From assembly GCA_030035585.1 (NCBI GenBank), contig CM057472.1:86673601-86737600 (forward strand): a DNA stretch of 64,000 nt, read 5' to 3'. Below the pieces are notes generated by a model. That model did no database searches and was not told where the DNA came from. It saw only the letters and a list, made by a program, of their open reading frames with translations. Position numbers and translations under genes: made by a program. Shown here in pieces: positions 12,531-21,919 of the stretch. The DNA comes from Dugong dugon. Lineage: Eukaryota > Chordata > Mammalia > Sirenia > Dugongidae. Positions within the stretch are counted from its first letter, which is position 1. Each line of letters starts with the position of its first letter.

Positions 12531-12966
12531 CTGGGAAGGGGAGCGGATTATGAATATTTTGTGATTTTGTTCTCCCTCAGTACTATGTGGTGAATAATGC
12601 TGCAACTTTCTCTCAATTCTTATGCCTCTTTCTCCTGTTCTTCAAGCGAGCAGTTTCTTCTCCTTTTTTTCTTTCTGCTGGGAAACCTTGTTTGACTTCC
12701 TTGTGGTACCTGGAGGGGAGGAAGATTTGCTTTGGTGTCGGTGTGCAGAAATCAACCAGAATATTTTAACCAATATTCTTGCAGGATTCCAGTCTGCTTG
12801 GCTCTTTGGAGCCCTATCTGATTCCAGGGTGATGTCTCTCCGGACAGATGTGAAACTCAGCTCTCTTGCTACATGCACAGTGAAAAGGGAGCTTGTCTCC
12901 TCAACTTGCATGGGTGGTTTTGGGTGAAGGTAGAGCTAAATGCTCAGAAGCTGATCACTTTTGGGT

Positions 12967-12993
12967 CTTGCATGAACTTGATAGTCATGCAAG
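12967..12993 (+). promoter_or_regulatory. Hairpin carrying an RBFOX motif before microexon A
   Basis: CTTGCATGA at 12967-12975 and TCATGCAAG at 12985-12993 are perfect reverse complements around a 9-nt loop; a U-G pair (12966/12994) could extend the stem. The left arm contains TGCATG (12969-12974), the RBFOX recognition element, which would be paired in the folded RNA. It lies about 100-125 nt before the microexon. Upstream RBFOX sites often repress and downstream ones enhance inclusion; a role here is inferred. Confidence 0.5.
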
Positions 12994-13025
12994 GGCATAT
13001 TTCAATGTGTGTGTGTGCTGCTAAC

Positions 13026-13077
13026 ACTCTTCTTTCTTTTTCTCCCCCTCTCTCTCCTCTCCCTTTCCCTCCCTTTG
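13026..13077 (+). promoter_or_regulatory. CU-rich tract before microexon A
   Basis: About 50 nt of nearly uninterrupted pyrimidine including CTCTCTC and TCTTTCTTT runs, the pattern bound by PTBP1/PTBP2, between the likely branch point (A at 13024) and the acceptor. The stretch GAAAATGCTGCCAC then separates the tract from the AG, so the pyrimidines do not abut the splice site. This suits a repressed, regulated exon. Confidence 0.55.
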
Positions 13078-13092
13078 AAAATGCTGCCACAG

Positions 13093-13110
13093 ATGTCAGT
13101 CAAGGTCCAG
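13093..13110 (+). CDS. NRXN3: NRXN3 SS1 microexon A (18 nt, DVSQGP)
   Basis: An alternatively spliced microexon of alpha-neurexin-3, a presynaptic adhesion receptor. It follows a CU-rich tract (about 13026-13076) and the acceptor GCCACAG, and ends at a perfect GTAAGT donor (13111-13116). It starts in phase 1: with a G from the previous exon it reads D-V-S-Q-G-P, and its last G begins the next codon. Being 18 nt it keeps frame whether included or skipped. It corresponds in order, size and phase to the 18-nt SS1 exon of NRXN1, which encodes a different hexapeptide. A TGCTAAC branch-point-like site lies at 13019-13025, and TGCTGC sits 6-11 nt before the acceptor. TGCATG (RBFOX motif) is 54 nt downstream at 13164-13169. 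The peptide is too short to identify alone; the call rests on splice signals and on B and C, which join to it in frame. Confidence 0.88.
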
Positions 13111-13163
13111 GTAAGTCTTTGTGTTTGCACAGCTGCCATGGGAATTTCCCCTCTGCTAAACTG

Positions 13164-13169
13164 TGCATG
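13164..13169 (+). promoter_or_regulatory. RBFOX-type TGCATG after microexon A
   Basis: An exact TGCATG hexamer 54 nt after the exon, the usual position for RBFOX-enhanced inclusion of neural exons. One hexamer occurs often by chance; its position is what makes it notable. Confidence 0.45.
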
Positions 13170-13771
13170 GTTTGAGTGACTCTGAGTGAAGCCTTTTGCT
13201 GGGGATTATAACAGGGCGTTATCTGAGTACATTACACTTAGGTTTAGACGAAGAAATGGATTCGCATTGGTTTCAAAGAACCATTTTAAAACCAAAGGAA
13301 TGTGGTTCCCATAGTTAAACAGTCACTTCCTTTTGAGTAATGTTTCTGGGTAAATTAAGGAAATGGGAAATAAACATTTTTTGAAAATATTTTTTGAAAT
13401 GTTCTCAAGATGTCTATCCTCCAACTTAATGAGCACTTTTGCCTTGTCTTCCATAAGTCTTACCTTCTGTAGCTTGGTGTGTTTGAAAGTTGGAGATACA
13501 ACATACTTAGTATGGAAAATATCATGTGGAAAAAGAAAGGTTTCTTTCTTTTTATTTTAGGAAATGTCTTTTTTTCCACAATGAGATTAGCAATATTGGC
13601 TCACCTCCCCCTGGTTATGTAAATAATACATGCTCACTGTAAAAAAGGAAAGTAGAGGAATGGTTTTTGTCAATGGACAAATAGAAGAAACATAATAACT
13701 GTATGTTTCGCTTTTTAAAATACATGCTTGAGTTCTCATTTTAAGCATTTTGTACATGTTCATGCACGTAT

Positions 13772-13852
13772 GTACATACAGACACATATGTGTGTATACA
13801 CATAGATGTATACACACATATAAATGTATATATATATAATATGCATAGGTAG
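13772..13852. repeat. TA/TG/CA-rich simple repeat
   Basis: Alternating purine-pyrimidine tract of ACATA, TGTGTATACA and TATATATATA. Confidence 0.7.
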
Positions 13853-14029
13853 ACAGATTGAGAGAGACTGATGCATATGAAATGACCCAATCATTTGCAG
13901 ATAAGAAGTGTTGGATAATGCTGGACCGAGTTTGGAGACCATTCTAAAGTGTCTAGAACTTTGAGTTAGGAAGAATAATTAATCCTACCAATTAGGAAGA
14001 CAGCATCGTCCTTCTTAGGTACTTTCCCA

Positions 14030-14228
14030 TGTTTTCTTGTTCAGTCCCTTCAACATTTAGGCCTTATACCATAAATGCAAGGTGTAGATATTGTTATCTT
14101 CATTTTAATATGAAGGAAGCTTAAGGCCGGACAGGTTCACAGTTTGCCTAAGGCCATGGAACTAGTCAGTGGTAGCACTGGGATTTGCACTTAGGACTTC
14201 CTTTCTCCTGAGCCCATGCCCACTCCAT
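14030..14228 (-). repeat. MIR SINE
   Basis: Minus-strand MIR: TTCATTTTAATATGAAGGAA, AGTTTGCCTAAGGCCATGGA, TGGGATTTGCACTTAGGACT. Confidence 0.7.
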
Positions 14229-14639
14229 TGGAACATGCTGGGTCCCATAACTGAAAAGTCTCAACTATTGAAGACCTTGTAAGTATTTCCTAATGGGACT
14301 GTTGTTTGTTTGTTTATTTTGCTTAGATGTAATGTGACATTTTCTTTACTAGCAATCCTCTTTTCAAACGGATGCATCTTTTTCATTTTTCATTATCTGA
14401 AGTAATCAACCAGACTTGAGTAGGGTTCTTCTGATCATTGATCTCTACGGAGTATTATACAAAGTAAGAGAATAATCAGTTTCCCCTAGTTAATACAGGA
14501 GCATTCTCTTGTCTCTGTTTCATTTCTGCCTCCCCACTTGAAAATAACTGGCTTTTGAACCAAAGCATATCACAGTATTTACTAGGAAGATGCTGTTAAA
14601 TACATTTCTTATGTTTAATAATATTTCATTTCAATCGTT

Positions 14640-14775
14640 CACCCAACAAACATTTACTGAGAATCTACTATATTCCAGGCACTGTTCTAGGCACTGAGGA
14701 TAAAGCAGTGAACAGGACACAGTCACTGCCCTTGTGGACATTTTACTTTATTCTAGTGGAGGGGGACAGATAATA
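14640..14775 (+). repeat. L2-type fragment
   Basis: CAACAAACATTTACTGAGAA, then CCAGGCACTGTTCTAGGCAC and AAAGCAGTGAACAGGACACA, a familiar L2 3' pattern. Confidence 0.65.
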
Positions 14776-14796
14776 GACTAATATATTAAATAATAT

Positions 14797-14800
<4 letters not shown>

Positions 14801-14837
<37 letters not shown>
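14801..14837. repeat. (CA)n microsatellite
   Basis: 37 nt of pure CA immediately before the SINE tail at 14838. Confidence 0.95.
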
Positions 14838-14840
<3 letters not shown>

Positions 14841-15059
14841 GTTGTTGTTAACTGCTGTAGAATTGACACCTGACTCATGTGATTCATATGGTTTTCAATG
14901 GCTGAATTTTTGGAAGGAGATGGCCAGGCCTTTCTTCCTAGTCCGTCTTAGTCTGGCAGTTCTGCTGAAACATGTTCAGTGACATCATGGCAACACTCAA
15001 GCCACCACTGATAGATGGGTGCATCAGCTAGGACTCTAACCTGGGTCTCCTGCTTGTAA

Positions 15060-15062
<3 letters not shown>
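14838..15062 (-). repeat. tRNA-Gly-type SINE, truncated, between two CA arrays
   Basis: Same family as 52871-53213: GTTGTTGTTGTTAACTGCTG tail, GGCCAGGCCTTTCTTCCTAG, TTAGTCTGGCAGTTCTGCTG, then the B-box side (GGACTCTAACCTGGG) and a stop at a CA array. The A-box side has been lost. Confidence 0.7.

Positions 15063-15099
<37 letters not shown>
15063..15099. repeat. (CA)n microsatellite
   Basis: About 37 nt of CA replacing the tRNA-like head of the preceding SINE. Confidence 0.95.
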
Positions 15100-15102
<3 letters not shown>

Positions 15103-15649
15103 CACCCACACACAACGTTTGTTTATCATTATAATTATATATTGTCTCAAGCGGTGGTGGTAAGCGCTGTAGAGAAAAATGAAATGTGGCAAAGGAGATA
15201 GGGAGTGTGGAAAGTTAATCATTTATAGAGGGTAGTCAGGAAGGACCTCTCTGTTTGCTCCAGTTCCTGAAGGAGATGAGGGAGTAAGCATAACACCTCA
15301 AGCTGCGCTTTGTTTTGTTTTTAAAGTGCTCCTTTACTTAACCACTGTTCCCCTGGTTTATGTAGAAATGTGACCAGGGTCACCATGTAGAGCTGTGCAT
15401 ATTGTACTCTGCACAGGGGCTCCCAGCTGAGGGAATGCATGGGGACTAAAATCCAGCCTTCATTCCTGTGCCAGGGGCCTGCATCCAACCAGATAGGCTT
15501 CTTTTCTTACTTCTCACAAAGGCGCCATACTGGCTAGCTGTGGCCCTGGGTGAGACAGTATGGTGGTGTGAAATGCAGTGGGCCCATATGCTCTGCTTTG
15601 TGTCTCTTCAAAGGGGTAGAGGTCTCTGGACGACCTTCCTCAGATAACA

Positions 15650-15855
15650 GTAACTATAGCCTTACACAGCACCATTCCAATTTCACCACCATTACCTCAT
15701 TTTATTCTCTTAATAACACTCTGAGGTGTGTAGCATGAGGCCCTTTAACTGCTGAGGGAAGTGGGGCCCTGGGAGGTTAAGAGCTGTGCCTAAGGTCATC
15801 CATCTATGAAGTGGCAGGGCTAAAAGGGGAATCCACCCTAGTCCCAAATCATGCA
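15650..15855 (-). repeat. MIR SINE
   Basis: Minus-strand MIR: TTATTCTCTTAATAACACTC, TGTGCCTAAGGTCATCCATC, GAAGTGGCAGGGCTAAAAGG. Confidence 0.65.
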
Positions 15856-16244
15856 CTTTTGGTTTTGCCTTTTGAGGTTTAAAAGGCTGGTTGCCAATTC
15901 CTTCATGACATCACCTCCTTGCTTTTTTGTGGTTTCTGAGCCTTCAGCAAATCACTGCTTCGGGCCCTTCTGTTGTGGATGGATGTGGCAGGAGGCAGCC
16001 TGAGCGAGCGGGCCCTGGCTGAGGTTGGCGGGCAGCCACCCACCTCTGCGCCCCTGGCCAGGTGGTCTGGAGCCAGAGGCTCTGTGGCTCTGAAACAAGA
16101 AGCCTTTAGTGGTTCTCTGATTTTTTTTCCTTCCCCCTCAGAAAGACAAATTGGGGATTTCATGAGCTAATGTAACTATTTACCCAGAAACTGCTTGAAG
16201 ACTAGAAAGTGACAATTGACTAACTGATTAATTTGACATGTGGA

Positions 16245-16479
16245 GGAGATTGGTTAGCAGTAATCCTACTGGAGAAGGCAGTCTGAGATGGAGCCTGGCA
16301 GGCAACACTTCTCCTAGGGTCCAGGAGATAGGCTGAGGACTCGGAGAGAGGGTTCACCCAGGGAGATTGGTTAGCAGTAATCCTACTGGAGAAGGCAGTC
16401 TGAGATGGAGCCTGGCAGGCAACACTTCTCCTAGGGTCCAGGAGATAGGCTGAGGACTCGGAGAGAGGGTTCACCCAGG
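16245..16479. repeat. Perfect 117-bp tandem duplication
   Basis: 16245-16361 and 16362-16478 are identical, unit start GGAGATTGGTTAGCAG, with one further matching base. The unit is not a recognised repeat. Identity with no visible difference implies a recent event. Confidence 0.95.
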
Positions 16480-16589
16480 AGAGAAGAGGTAAGCGATTTT
16501 CACCGGACTTCTACACAGAAAACCCACAGCCTCTCCTCTTAAGCTTTGGGAAGGAGGTTCAGAATAATAAAAGTAACAACAACATTGAC

Positions 16590-16960
16590 ACATATGCGGA
16601 CTGTGGCTCAGCTCTGGGACCTTCCAAGCATTCTCTTATTTAACTCTTCACGTCCGCACCTCCAGATAGCTATCATGGTCCTCATTGCAGATGATACAAA
16701 GGACCCTCAGAGAGGTTCGGTAACTTGCCCAGAGCCACCTAACTGCTAGTGACAACACCAGGACCTAACCTCAGAGAGGTTCGGTAACTTGCCCAGAGCC
16801 ACCTAACTGCTAGTGACAACACCAGGACCTAACCTCAGCTCGGTGTGACTCCAGCGGTTGTGCTCTTTTTCTTTTCAACCTACTATTTCCAAGGCAGAGC
16901 TGAGGGCCAGGACCGTGTCTTAAATTCCCACTTCTACCCACTGCGCGTGGCACACAGTAG
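16590..16960 (-). repeat. MIR SINE with internal duplication
   Basis: Minus-strand MIR (GACTGTGGCTCAGCTCTGGG, CATTGCAGATGATACAAAGG, CAGAGAGGTTCGGTAACTTG). Its distal part is duplicated in tandem (separate entry). The sequence to about 16980 (cacagtagatcctcaatatt) resembles an L2/MIR tail. Confidence 0.6.
16705..16838. repeat. Perfect 64-bp tandem duplication inside a MIR
   Basis: 16705-16768 and 16769-16832 are identical (unit start CCTCAGAGAGGTTCGG), with six further matching bases. It is the second short tandem duplication within 600 bp. Confidence 0.95.
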
Positions 16961-17059
16961 ATCCTCAATATTTATTGAACAAAAAATGTGGCCACAAACA
17001 CCGGGGGCATTGTGACTCTGTGGGGTCCCCAGACGTGTGGAATTAAAAGGGTATTCTGT

Positions 17060-17170
17060 CCAAGAAGTCCAACTCTTAATCTTCAGATGAGGAAACTGAG
17101 GCTCAGAGAGGGGAGGGGACATCTCCAAGGCCAGGTAACCAGTTGCTTCCCAGAAGGGACTCATAGCAGG
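17060..17170 (-). repeat. MIR SINE fragment
   Basis: Minus-strand MIR: CTTCAGATGAGGAAACTGAG, then GGCTCAGAGAGGGGAGGGGA. Confidence 0.7.
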
Positions 17171-17384
17171 TGCCTTATCCCACACTTTGGGCCCATTGGG
17201 GTTTGTCATTGTCTCCCTGGGCTGTTTGTGGGCCAGGGTGGGCAATCTCAGCTTGTGGTTCACTACCCTGCCCTTCTGGTGAGTTCCAGAGCTCTCTGCC
17301 AAGGGGAGATAAAGCCCTTTAGAGGCAAGAAAGAGGAGAGCGAAGTGGTGAAGGATTCAGAGGCTGGGGCCTGTGGGTGTGAGA

Positions 17385-17398
17385 CCCCCCCCCCCCCC
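17385..17398. repeat. Poly-C run (14 nt)
   Basis: Fourteen consecutive C; no further structure. Confidence 0.9.
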
Positions 17399-17925
17399 AT
17401 CTCCTTCTCCTCCTAGCCAGGTGGGGCTGTTTATGGCCTCCAGTGACAGTTTCTCTCCTCAGAAGGGATAATTTCTCAGGCTCTGCCTGCTGATTAGAAC
17501 TGGAATTTAAATGAATAACTGTGACCTTGTGAAAGTGCCCTAGTTATTCAGAGGCCTGTTGAGGAAATAGGCCTCTTGCTTCGGTCCATCAGAGCCCTGG
17601 CAGGCAGACTAGGAGGAACAGCTCCGTCTGCCTGGCCTGGAGGAAGCCGTCTGCTGCTGCTGGAAGGAACTGACTGCCTTTCTGCGAGCCTCCCTCCTGC
17701 CCATTTTTGATCTCTGCCTCTCCTTGTCCTTCCCATTCAGTGTAAGTCACCTCAGGGCTGTCCGTGGGGAGGGCAGCTGATGATTTCTCGTAAGTTGTGC
17801 CCTGTCTCCAGGGAGTAGCCCAGCTTGGCCTGAGGGACACTTCTGAGTCTGAGGTCAGGAGGAAGCATCTGACGAGTCTGACGTGTGTCTGTGAAGACAA
17901 AGGGGATGCCCTAGGGTCTGGCTGG

Positions 17926-18078
17926 CACAGGTGTGGCTCACGGACCAGCAGCATTGCATCACCTGTCAGCTTGTTAGAAATGCAGACTCTCAGGCCCCAG
18001 CCCAGTCCTGCTGAATCAGGCTCTGCGTTTTATCAAGATCCCTAGATGTGTGCACGTTAAAGGTTGAGATGCACCACC
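17926..18078 (-). repeat. MER5A-like hAT MITE, minus strand
   Basis: Matches MER5A in the antisense direction: CACGGACCAGCAGCATTGCA, TGTTAGAAATGCAGACTCTC, CCAGTCCTGCTGAATCAGGC. Confidence 0.7.
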
Positions 18079-18199
18079 TTAAAAAATCCTTGTCTCTCTC
18101 CCCTTTGACATCCACAGAGAAGTCTTTACCAAGAAAGAGGCAGTTCAAAGTTTCCTGAATATAACCAAACACTTGGAGGGTCAGAGTAGCAGGGGTGGT

Positions 18200-18984
18200 G
18201 GTCTGGGGACCATGGTTTCAGGGGACATCTAGGTCAATTGGCATAACAAAGCTTATTAAGAAAATGGCCTGCATCCTACTTTGATGAGTGGTGTCTGGGG
18301 TCTTAAAAGCTAGTGAGTGGCCATCTAAGATGCATCAATTGGTCCCAACCCACCTGGAGTAAAGGAGAATACAGGACACCAAAGTCACAAGGAAAGTATT
18401 AGCCCAAAAGACAGAAAGGGCCACATAAACCAGAGACTCCATCAGCCTGAGACCAGAAGAACTAGATGGTGCCTGGCTACCACCAATGACCACCCTGACA
18501 GGGAACACAACAGAGAGTCCCTGATGGAGCAGGAGAAAAGTGGGGTGTAGAACTCAAATTCTGGTAAAAAGACCAGACTTTTTGGTCTGACTGAGACTGG
18601 AGGAACCCCAGAAAGCACGGCCCCCGGACTCTCTGTCAGTCCAGAACTAAAACCATTTCCAAGGCCAGCTCTTCAGACAAAGATTAGACTGGACTATGGG
18701 GCATAAATGATACTTGTTAAGAGTGTGCTTTTTAGCTCAAGTAGATACATGAGACTAAATGGGCAGCTCCTGTCCAGAGGTGAGATGAGAAGGCAGAGAG
18801 GGTCAGGAGCTGGTTGAATGGACATGTGAAATCGGGTGGAAAGGAGGAGTGTGATGTCATAGTATAGGGGGAGAAATTAGGGTCACATAACAATGTATAT
18901 ATAAATTTTTGTATGAGAGACTAACGTGAATTATAAACTTTCACTTAAATTACAACGATAAAATAAAATTCTAAAAAAAAAAAG
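18200..18984 (+). mobile_element. Afrotherian LINE 3' end, plus strand
   Basis: About 780 nt ending in a real A tail (18974-18984) after ATTACAACGATAAAATAAAA. Same family as the minus-strand 7054-7705 piece, here about 130 nt longer at its 5' side (GTCTGGGGACCATGGTTTCA). No ORF fragment; likely a 3' untranslated region. With the 7 kb copy it brackets microexon A as an inverted pair. Confidence 0.75.
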
Positions 18985-19162
18985 CAGTTCACCCCACTAA
19001 AGCCCTGTTCCTCAGCTCTTCTGGGCACAGCATACAACATCTGCTTTCTAGGCTGGTAATGTTAGTGTGATGAGGAAAGGGAAAAGGAACAAACATTCAC
19101 TGACCATTTAGTATGTGCCAGTTACTGTATAAAAGTTTACATACTGCAAGGTGGGCTGGCAG

Positions 19163-19481
19163 AGGATGGAGCAGGGGTTGGCAAACTACTACATACGGGC
19201 CAAAACCACTGGCCACCTGATTTTGTATGGTGTGTGAACGAAGAGTGTTTTCATACTTTTAAGTGGGTGAAAGCAAAAGGAGAAGAAGTGTTTGTAGCAC
19301 AAAAAATTATATGAAATTCAAATTTCAGTGTTTATAAATAAAGTTTTATTGGTACACAGCCATGCTCATTCTTTACGTGTTGTCTATGGCTGCTTTTGGG
19401 CTACAAAGGCAGAGATGAGTAGTTGCAACAGAGGCGGTATGGCCTACAAAGCCTAAAATATTTACTACTGGCCAAACCTGG
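19163..19481 (+). repeat. hAT-Charlie-type MITE
   Basis: CAGGGGTTGGCAAACTACTA end, then AAATAAAGTTTTATTGGTAC, TTGTCTATGGCTGCTTTTGG and TGGCCTACAAAGCCTAAAAT. The right terminal repeat is truncated. Confidence 0.75.
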
Positions 19482-19529
19482 GTTAGAGCACAGATACCAA
19501 GCCAGATGTTGCCAGGGTTAACTCCTGGC

Positions 19530-19715
19530 TCAATCACAGCAGTGTGGTCTGTTCAAGTTATTTTACCTTATGCACCCTACTTTCCTCATCTGTAAAGTGG
19601 AGATATTAAGAGTACCTACCTCAGAGGCTGCTTTTAAGATTAAGTGAGCTAATACATGTAAAGTCTTAGGACAGTGCCTGGCACATAGTAAGCAATGTAT
19701 AAGTTATCTGTTGGG
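19530..19715 (+). repeat. MIR SINE
   Basis: Plus-strand MIR: CTTTCCTCATCTGTAAAGTG, TTAAGATTAAGTGAGCTAAT, CAGTGCCTGGCACATAGTAA. Confidence 0.8.
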
Positions 19716-19740
19716 TGGATAATGTATAAACTATCTATTG

Positions 19741-19970
19741 AATGGTGCAAACAGTTAAGCACTTGGCTGCTAACCAAAAGGTTGGAGGTTCGAGTCCACT
19801 GACAGATGCCTCAGAATAAAGGCCTGGCGATCTGCTTTCAAAGAGTAAGCCATTGGAAACCCTAACGAGAAAACAAAACAAAACAAAAAATGTTATGGAG
19901 CACAGTTCTACCATGAGACACATGAGGTCACCATGAGTTGGAGTTGACTCCATGGCAGCTGGTGGTTTAT
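19741..19970 (+). repeat. AfroSINE with internal A-rich insert
   Basis: Starts in the A box (AATGGTGCAAACAGTTAAGC), B box AGGTTGGAGGTTCGAGTCC, tail GTTGGAGTTGACTCCATGGC. A (CAAAA)n stretch of about 25 nt interrupts the body at 19865-19890. Confidence 0.85.
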
Positions 19971-20065
19971 TGTAAGTTATCTCATTTGATCCTTTGAACA
20001 CGTTTCCGTTTTACAGATGAGGATACTTAGGCTCAGAGAGATTTAGGAAAATAAATGCCCGTGCC
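19971..20065 (-). repeat. MIR SINE fragment
   Basis: TAAGTTATCTCATTTGATCC, then GTTTTACAGATGAGGATAC and GGCTCAGAGAG; probably the MIR tail displaced by the adjacent SINE. Confidence 0.6.
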
Positions 20066-20309
20066 CTGGTTTCTCTAACTGTTCAGAGGTGGCTCCCTGG
20101 GCTGTGCTGCAGAGCTTCTAAACACATCCGTTGTTTTCTCTCATTACACGCTCCCTCCCTCTGGTCATGATCTTTATGCTTTCAGTGAAGAGATCTCTCA
20201 AACTCAGATCCTGGCCATTTCACCATTGCTTTCAGTGGGCTGAAGAATCCCAGGAAGAGAGGGGAAAGGGGACTAATATTTAGAGAAGACCCACTGTGTG
20301 TCAGGCACC

Positions 20310-20435
20310 TACCACTCCACAGTAAGCAAGATATGCACGGGCTTAGTACAGTTTAGTAAGTAAGCACAATTAAGCCCGTGTGTACCTTGCTTACTGTAAG
20401 CTGGAACCTACTATACTTACTGGTTAATCCACCCC
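20310..20435 (-). repeat. Palindromic repeat, copy 1
   Basis: CAGTAAGCAAG... at 20320-20345 and its imperfect reverse complement at 20371-20396 pair 23 of 26 bases around a 25-nt loop. Read on the minus strand the block aligns with 55711-55855 (TTAACCAGTAAG, TACAGTAAGCAAG, GGGCTTAA in order), so it is a dispersed family. I do not recognise the name; an old palindromic MITE is likely. Confidence 0.7.
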
Positions 20436-20544
20436 TGGAGACATGGCATCCTTTGCCCAGGTCAGAAGCAGGTATGGTAGGTATCCGGGTTTAAACGCAG
20501 GTCTGGGATTTCTGCTCCATGGTTCTGTCTCCTTCTGGTTCTGT

Positions 20545-20680
20545 ATTCTCCTCAGGTGCTGTATGGCCTTGGGCAAGTCGTGTGACTTCCCTGGGCCTCA
20601 GACTTCTTTAACATGAAGGGATTGAATCAGATGACCTCTCTGGCTTCTGCTCTGAGGTTCTATGATTCTGCAGTCTGCGA
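20545..20680 (+). repeat. MIR-type SINE
   Basis: GGCCTTGGGCAAGTCGTGTG, CCCTGGGCCTCAGACTTCTT, then AGATGACCTCTCTGGCTTC, as in plus-strand MIR/MIR3. Confidence 0.65.
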
Positions 20681-20844
20681 TACCCTGGGGAATAGCATAG
20701 GAAAATGATTTCTCCATTGTCAAAGGCTTACAGCTCCTAACTCCAGTAGTACCTGTACTGTATTTTGTCTTTCATTCCTGTTCTTTTGGAGAATGATCCC
20801 ACTTGCCTTTCTCTGTTATTACCCTGTTAAGAAAAATATCTGAC

Positions 20845-21062
20845 ATTTATTGCACTTGTATTCATAGCCAGGCACTGAAATACCATACTAAGTTTTTACA
20901 TGCGTTATTTGTTTTGACAGCCCCAGGAAGTAGATTCTGTTATTAGGTTCATTTTGCCCATGAGAAAACTGAGGCTCAGGGAAGTTAAGCACCCATCTAG
21001 AAAGTGGTAGAGGAGGATTCAAACCCTAATATGCCTGGTCCTGACACCATGCCCTTGACCAC
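20845..21062 (-). repeat. MIR SINE
   Basis: GCCAGGCACTGAAATACCAT, GAGAAAACTGAGGCTCAGGG, GAGGATTCAAACCCTAATAT in minus-strand order. Confidence 0.75.
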
Positions 21063-21079
21063 TATGCTTATATCATCTA

Positions 21080-21245
21080 TTATGTCTTATAGGTAACTCC
21101 ACCAGAATGTATGCTTCATGAGAATGTTAAGATCCATGAAGGCAGGGATTATTTGTCCTGTGCACTACTGTGTCCTCAATGCCTAGAACAGTGCCTGATA
21201 CATCCTAGTCTCAGAATAAATAATTGCTGAATGAATAAATAGGAC
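21080..21245 (+). repeat. L2 LINE 3' end
   Basis: GAATGTATGCTTCATGAGAA, AAGGCAGGGATTATTTGTCC, ATGCCTAGAACAGTGCCTGA and a TTGCTGAATGAATAAAT terminus. Confidence 0.8.
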
Positions 21246-21919
21246 TTAGGACTTAGTTTTACTCTACTCTCCTCCGAAAGGAAGTCTGCTTTTCATTGGA
21301 GTTCACCCTGAGATAGAGGGTAATTGAACCAATTTTTATTCAGTGCCGTTGTTTGTTGTGTGTATTTCTGGGCTGTGCTCAGTGGAAGATGCAGGCTGCA
21401 GGGAAATCCACCACCACTGTGTGTAATTGGATTGGAAAGGGGCCCTTGGCTGGGCTAACAGTGCTCAGCTTCCAGCCTACTGCCTGGCTGGGGCTGGGGA
21501 AGATCCCCTTGGCTCCCATATCTGTTCTTGATGAGTAAGTGTGAGTAAGGAGCTGCTTCTGAGGCTGCCTCCAGCTTTAGGGAACTCAAGAAAGCAGATT
21601 ACTGGGTCTTGGTGCCTTTTTCTAGAGCCTTTTAAGATCCTCTCCTTTACTGTGTTGGAAGGGCAGATCCACTGGTGTGTTGGCTATCGTCACAGTTCGT
21701 TTCTCACTTCCAAAGGGCGAGGTTGGAGTTAGAGCTGAAGAAATCACTAGCGATATCGCTAGAGTCCCAGATGGGAAAGTACTGCCCCTGCCCCCCTGGG
21801 GGCATTTGGAAATGTATGGAGGTGTTAGGTTGTCCCTGTGATTAGGGGGCATCAGTGGCCTTTAGTAGGAAGGGGCAACAAATGTTCCATGTCCTGTAAT
21901 ATGTGAGGGAGGTTGTTAA

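Larger units (their letters stand above)
1..13092 (+). other. NRXN3: NRXN3 intron before SS1 microexon A (5' end outside window)
   Basis: This is intronic sequence on the sense strand of neurexin-3, ending at the AG at 13091-13092. Positions 1-780 and 930-1780 show nothing I recognise. From 780 onward it holds L2 and MIR relics, several AfroSINEs, one LINE 3' end, an RTE tail splitting an L2, and unique sequence from about 12050 to the acceptor. The upstream coding exon (first LNS and first EGF-like modules) was looked for and is not here. The open frames are short and lie in repeats or intron. Confidence 0.85.

Noticed and set aside
15063-15222. Open frame with a long Val/Cys repeat (-)
   Set aside because: Translation of the CA microsatellite.
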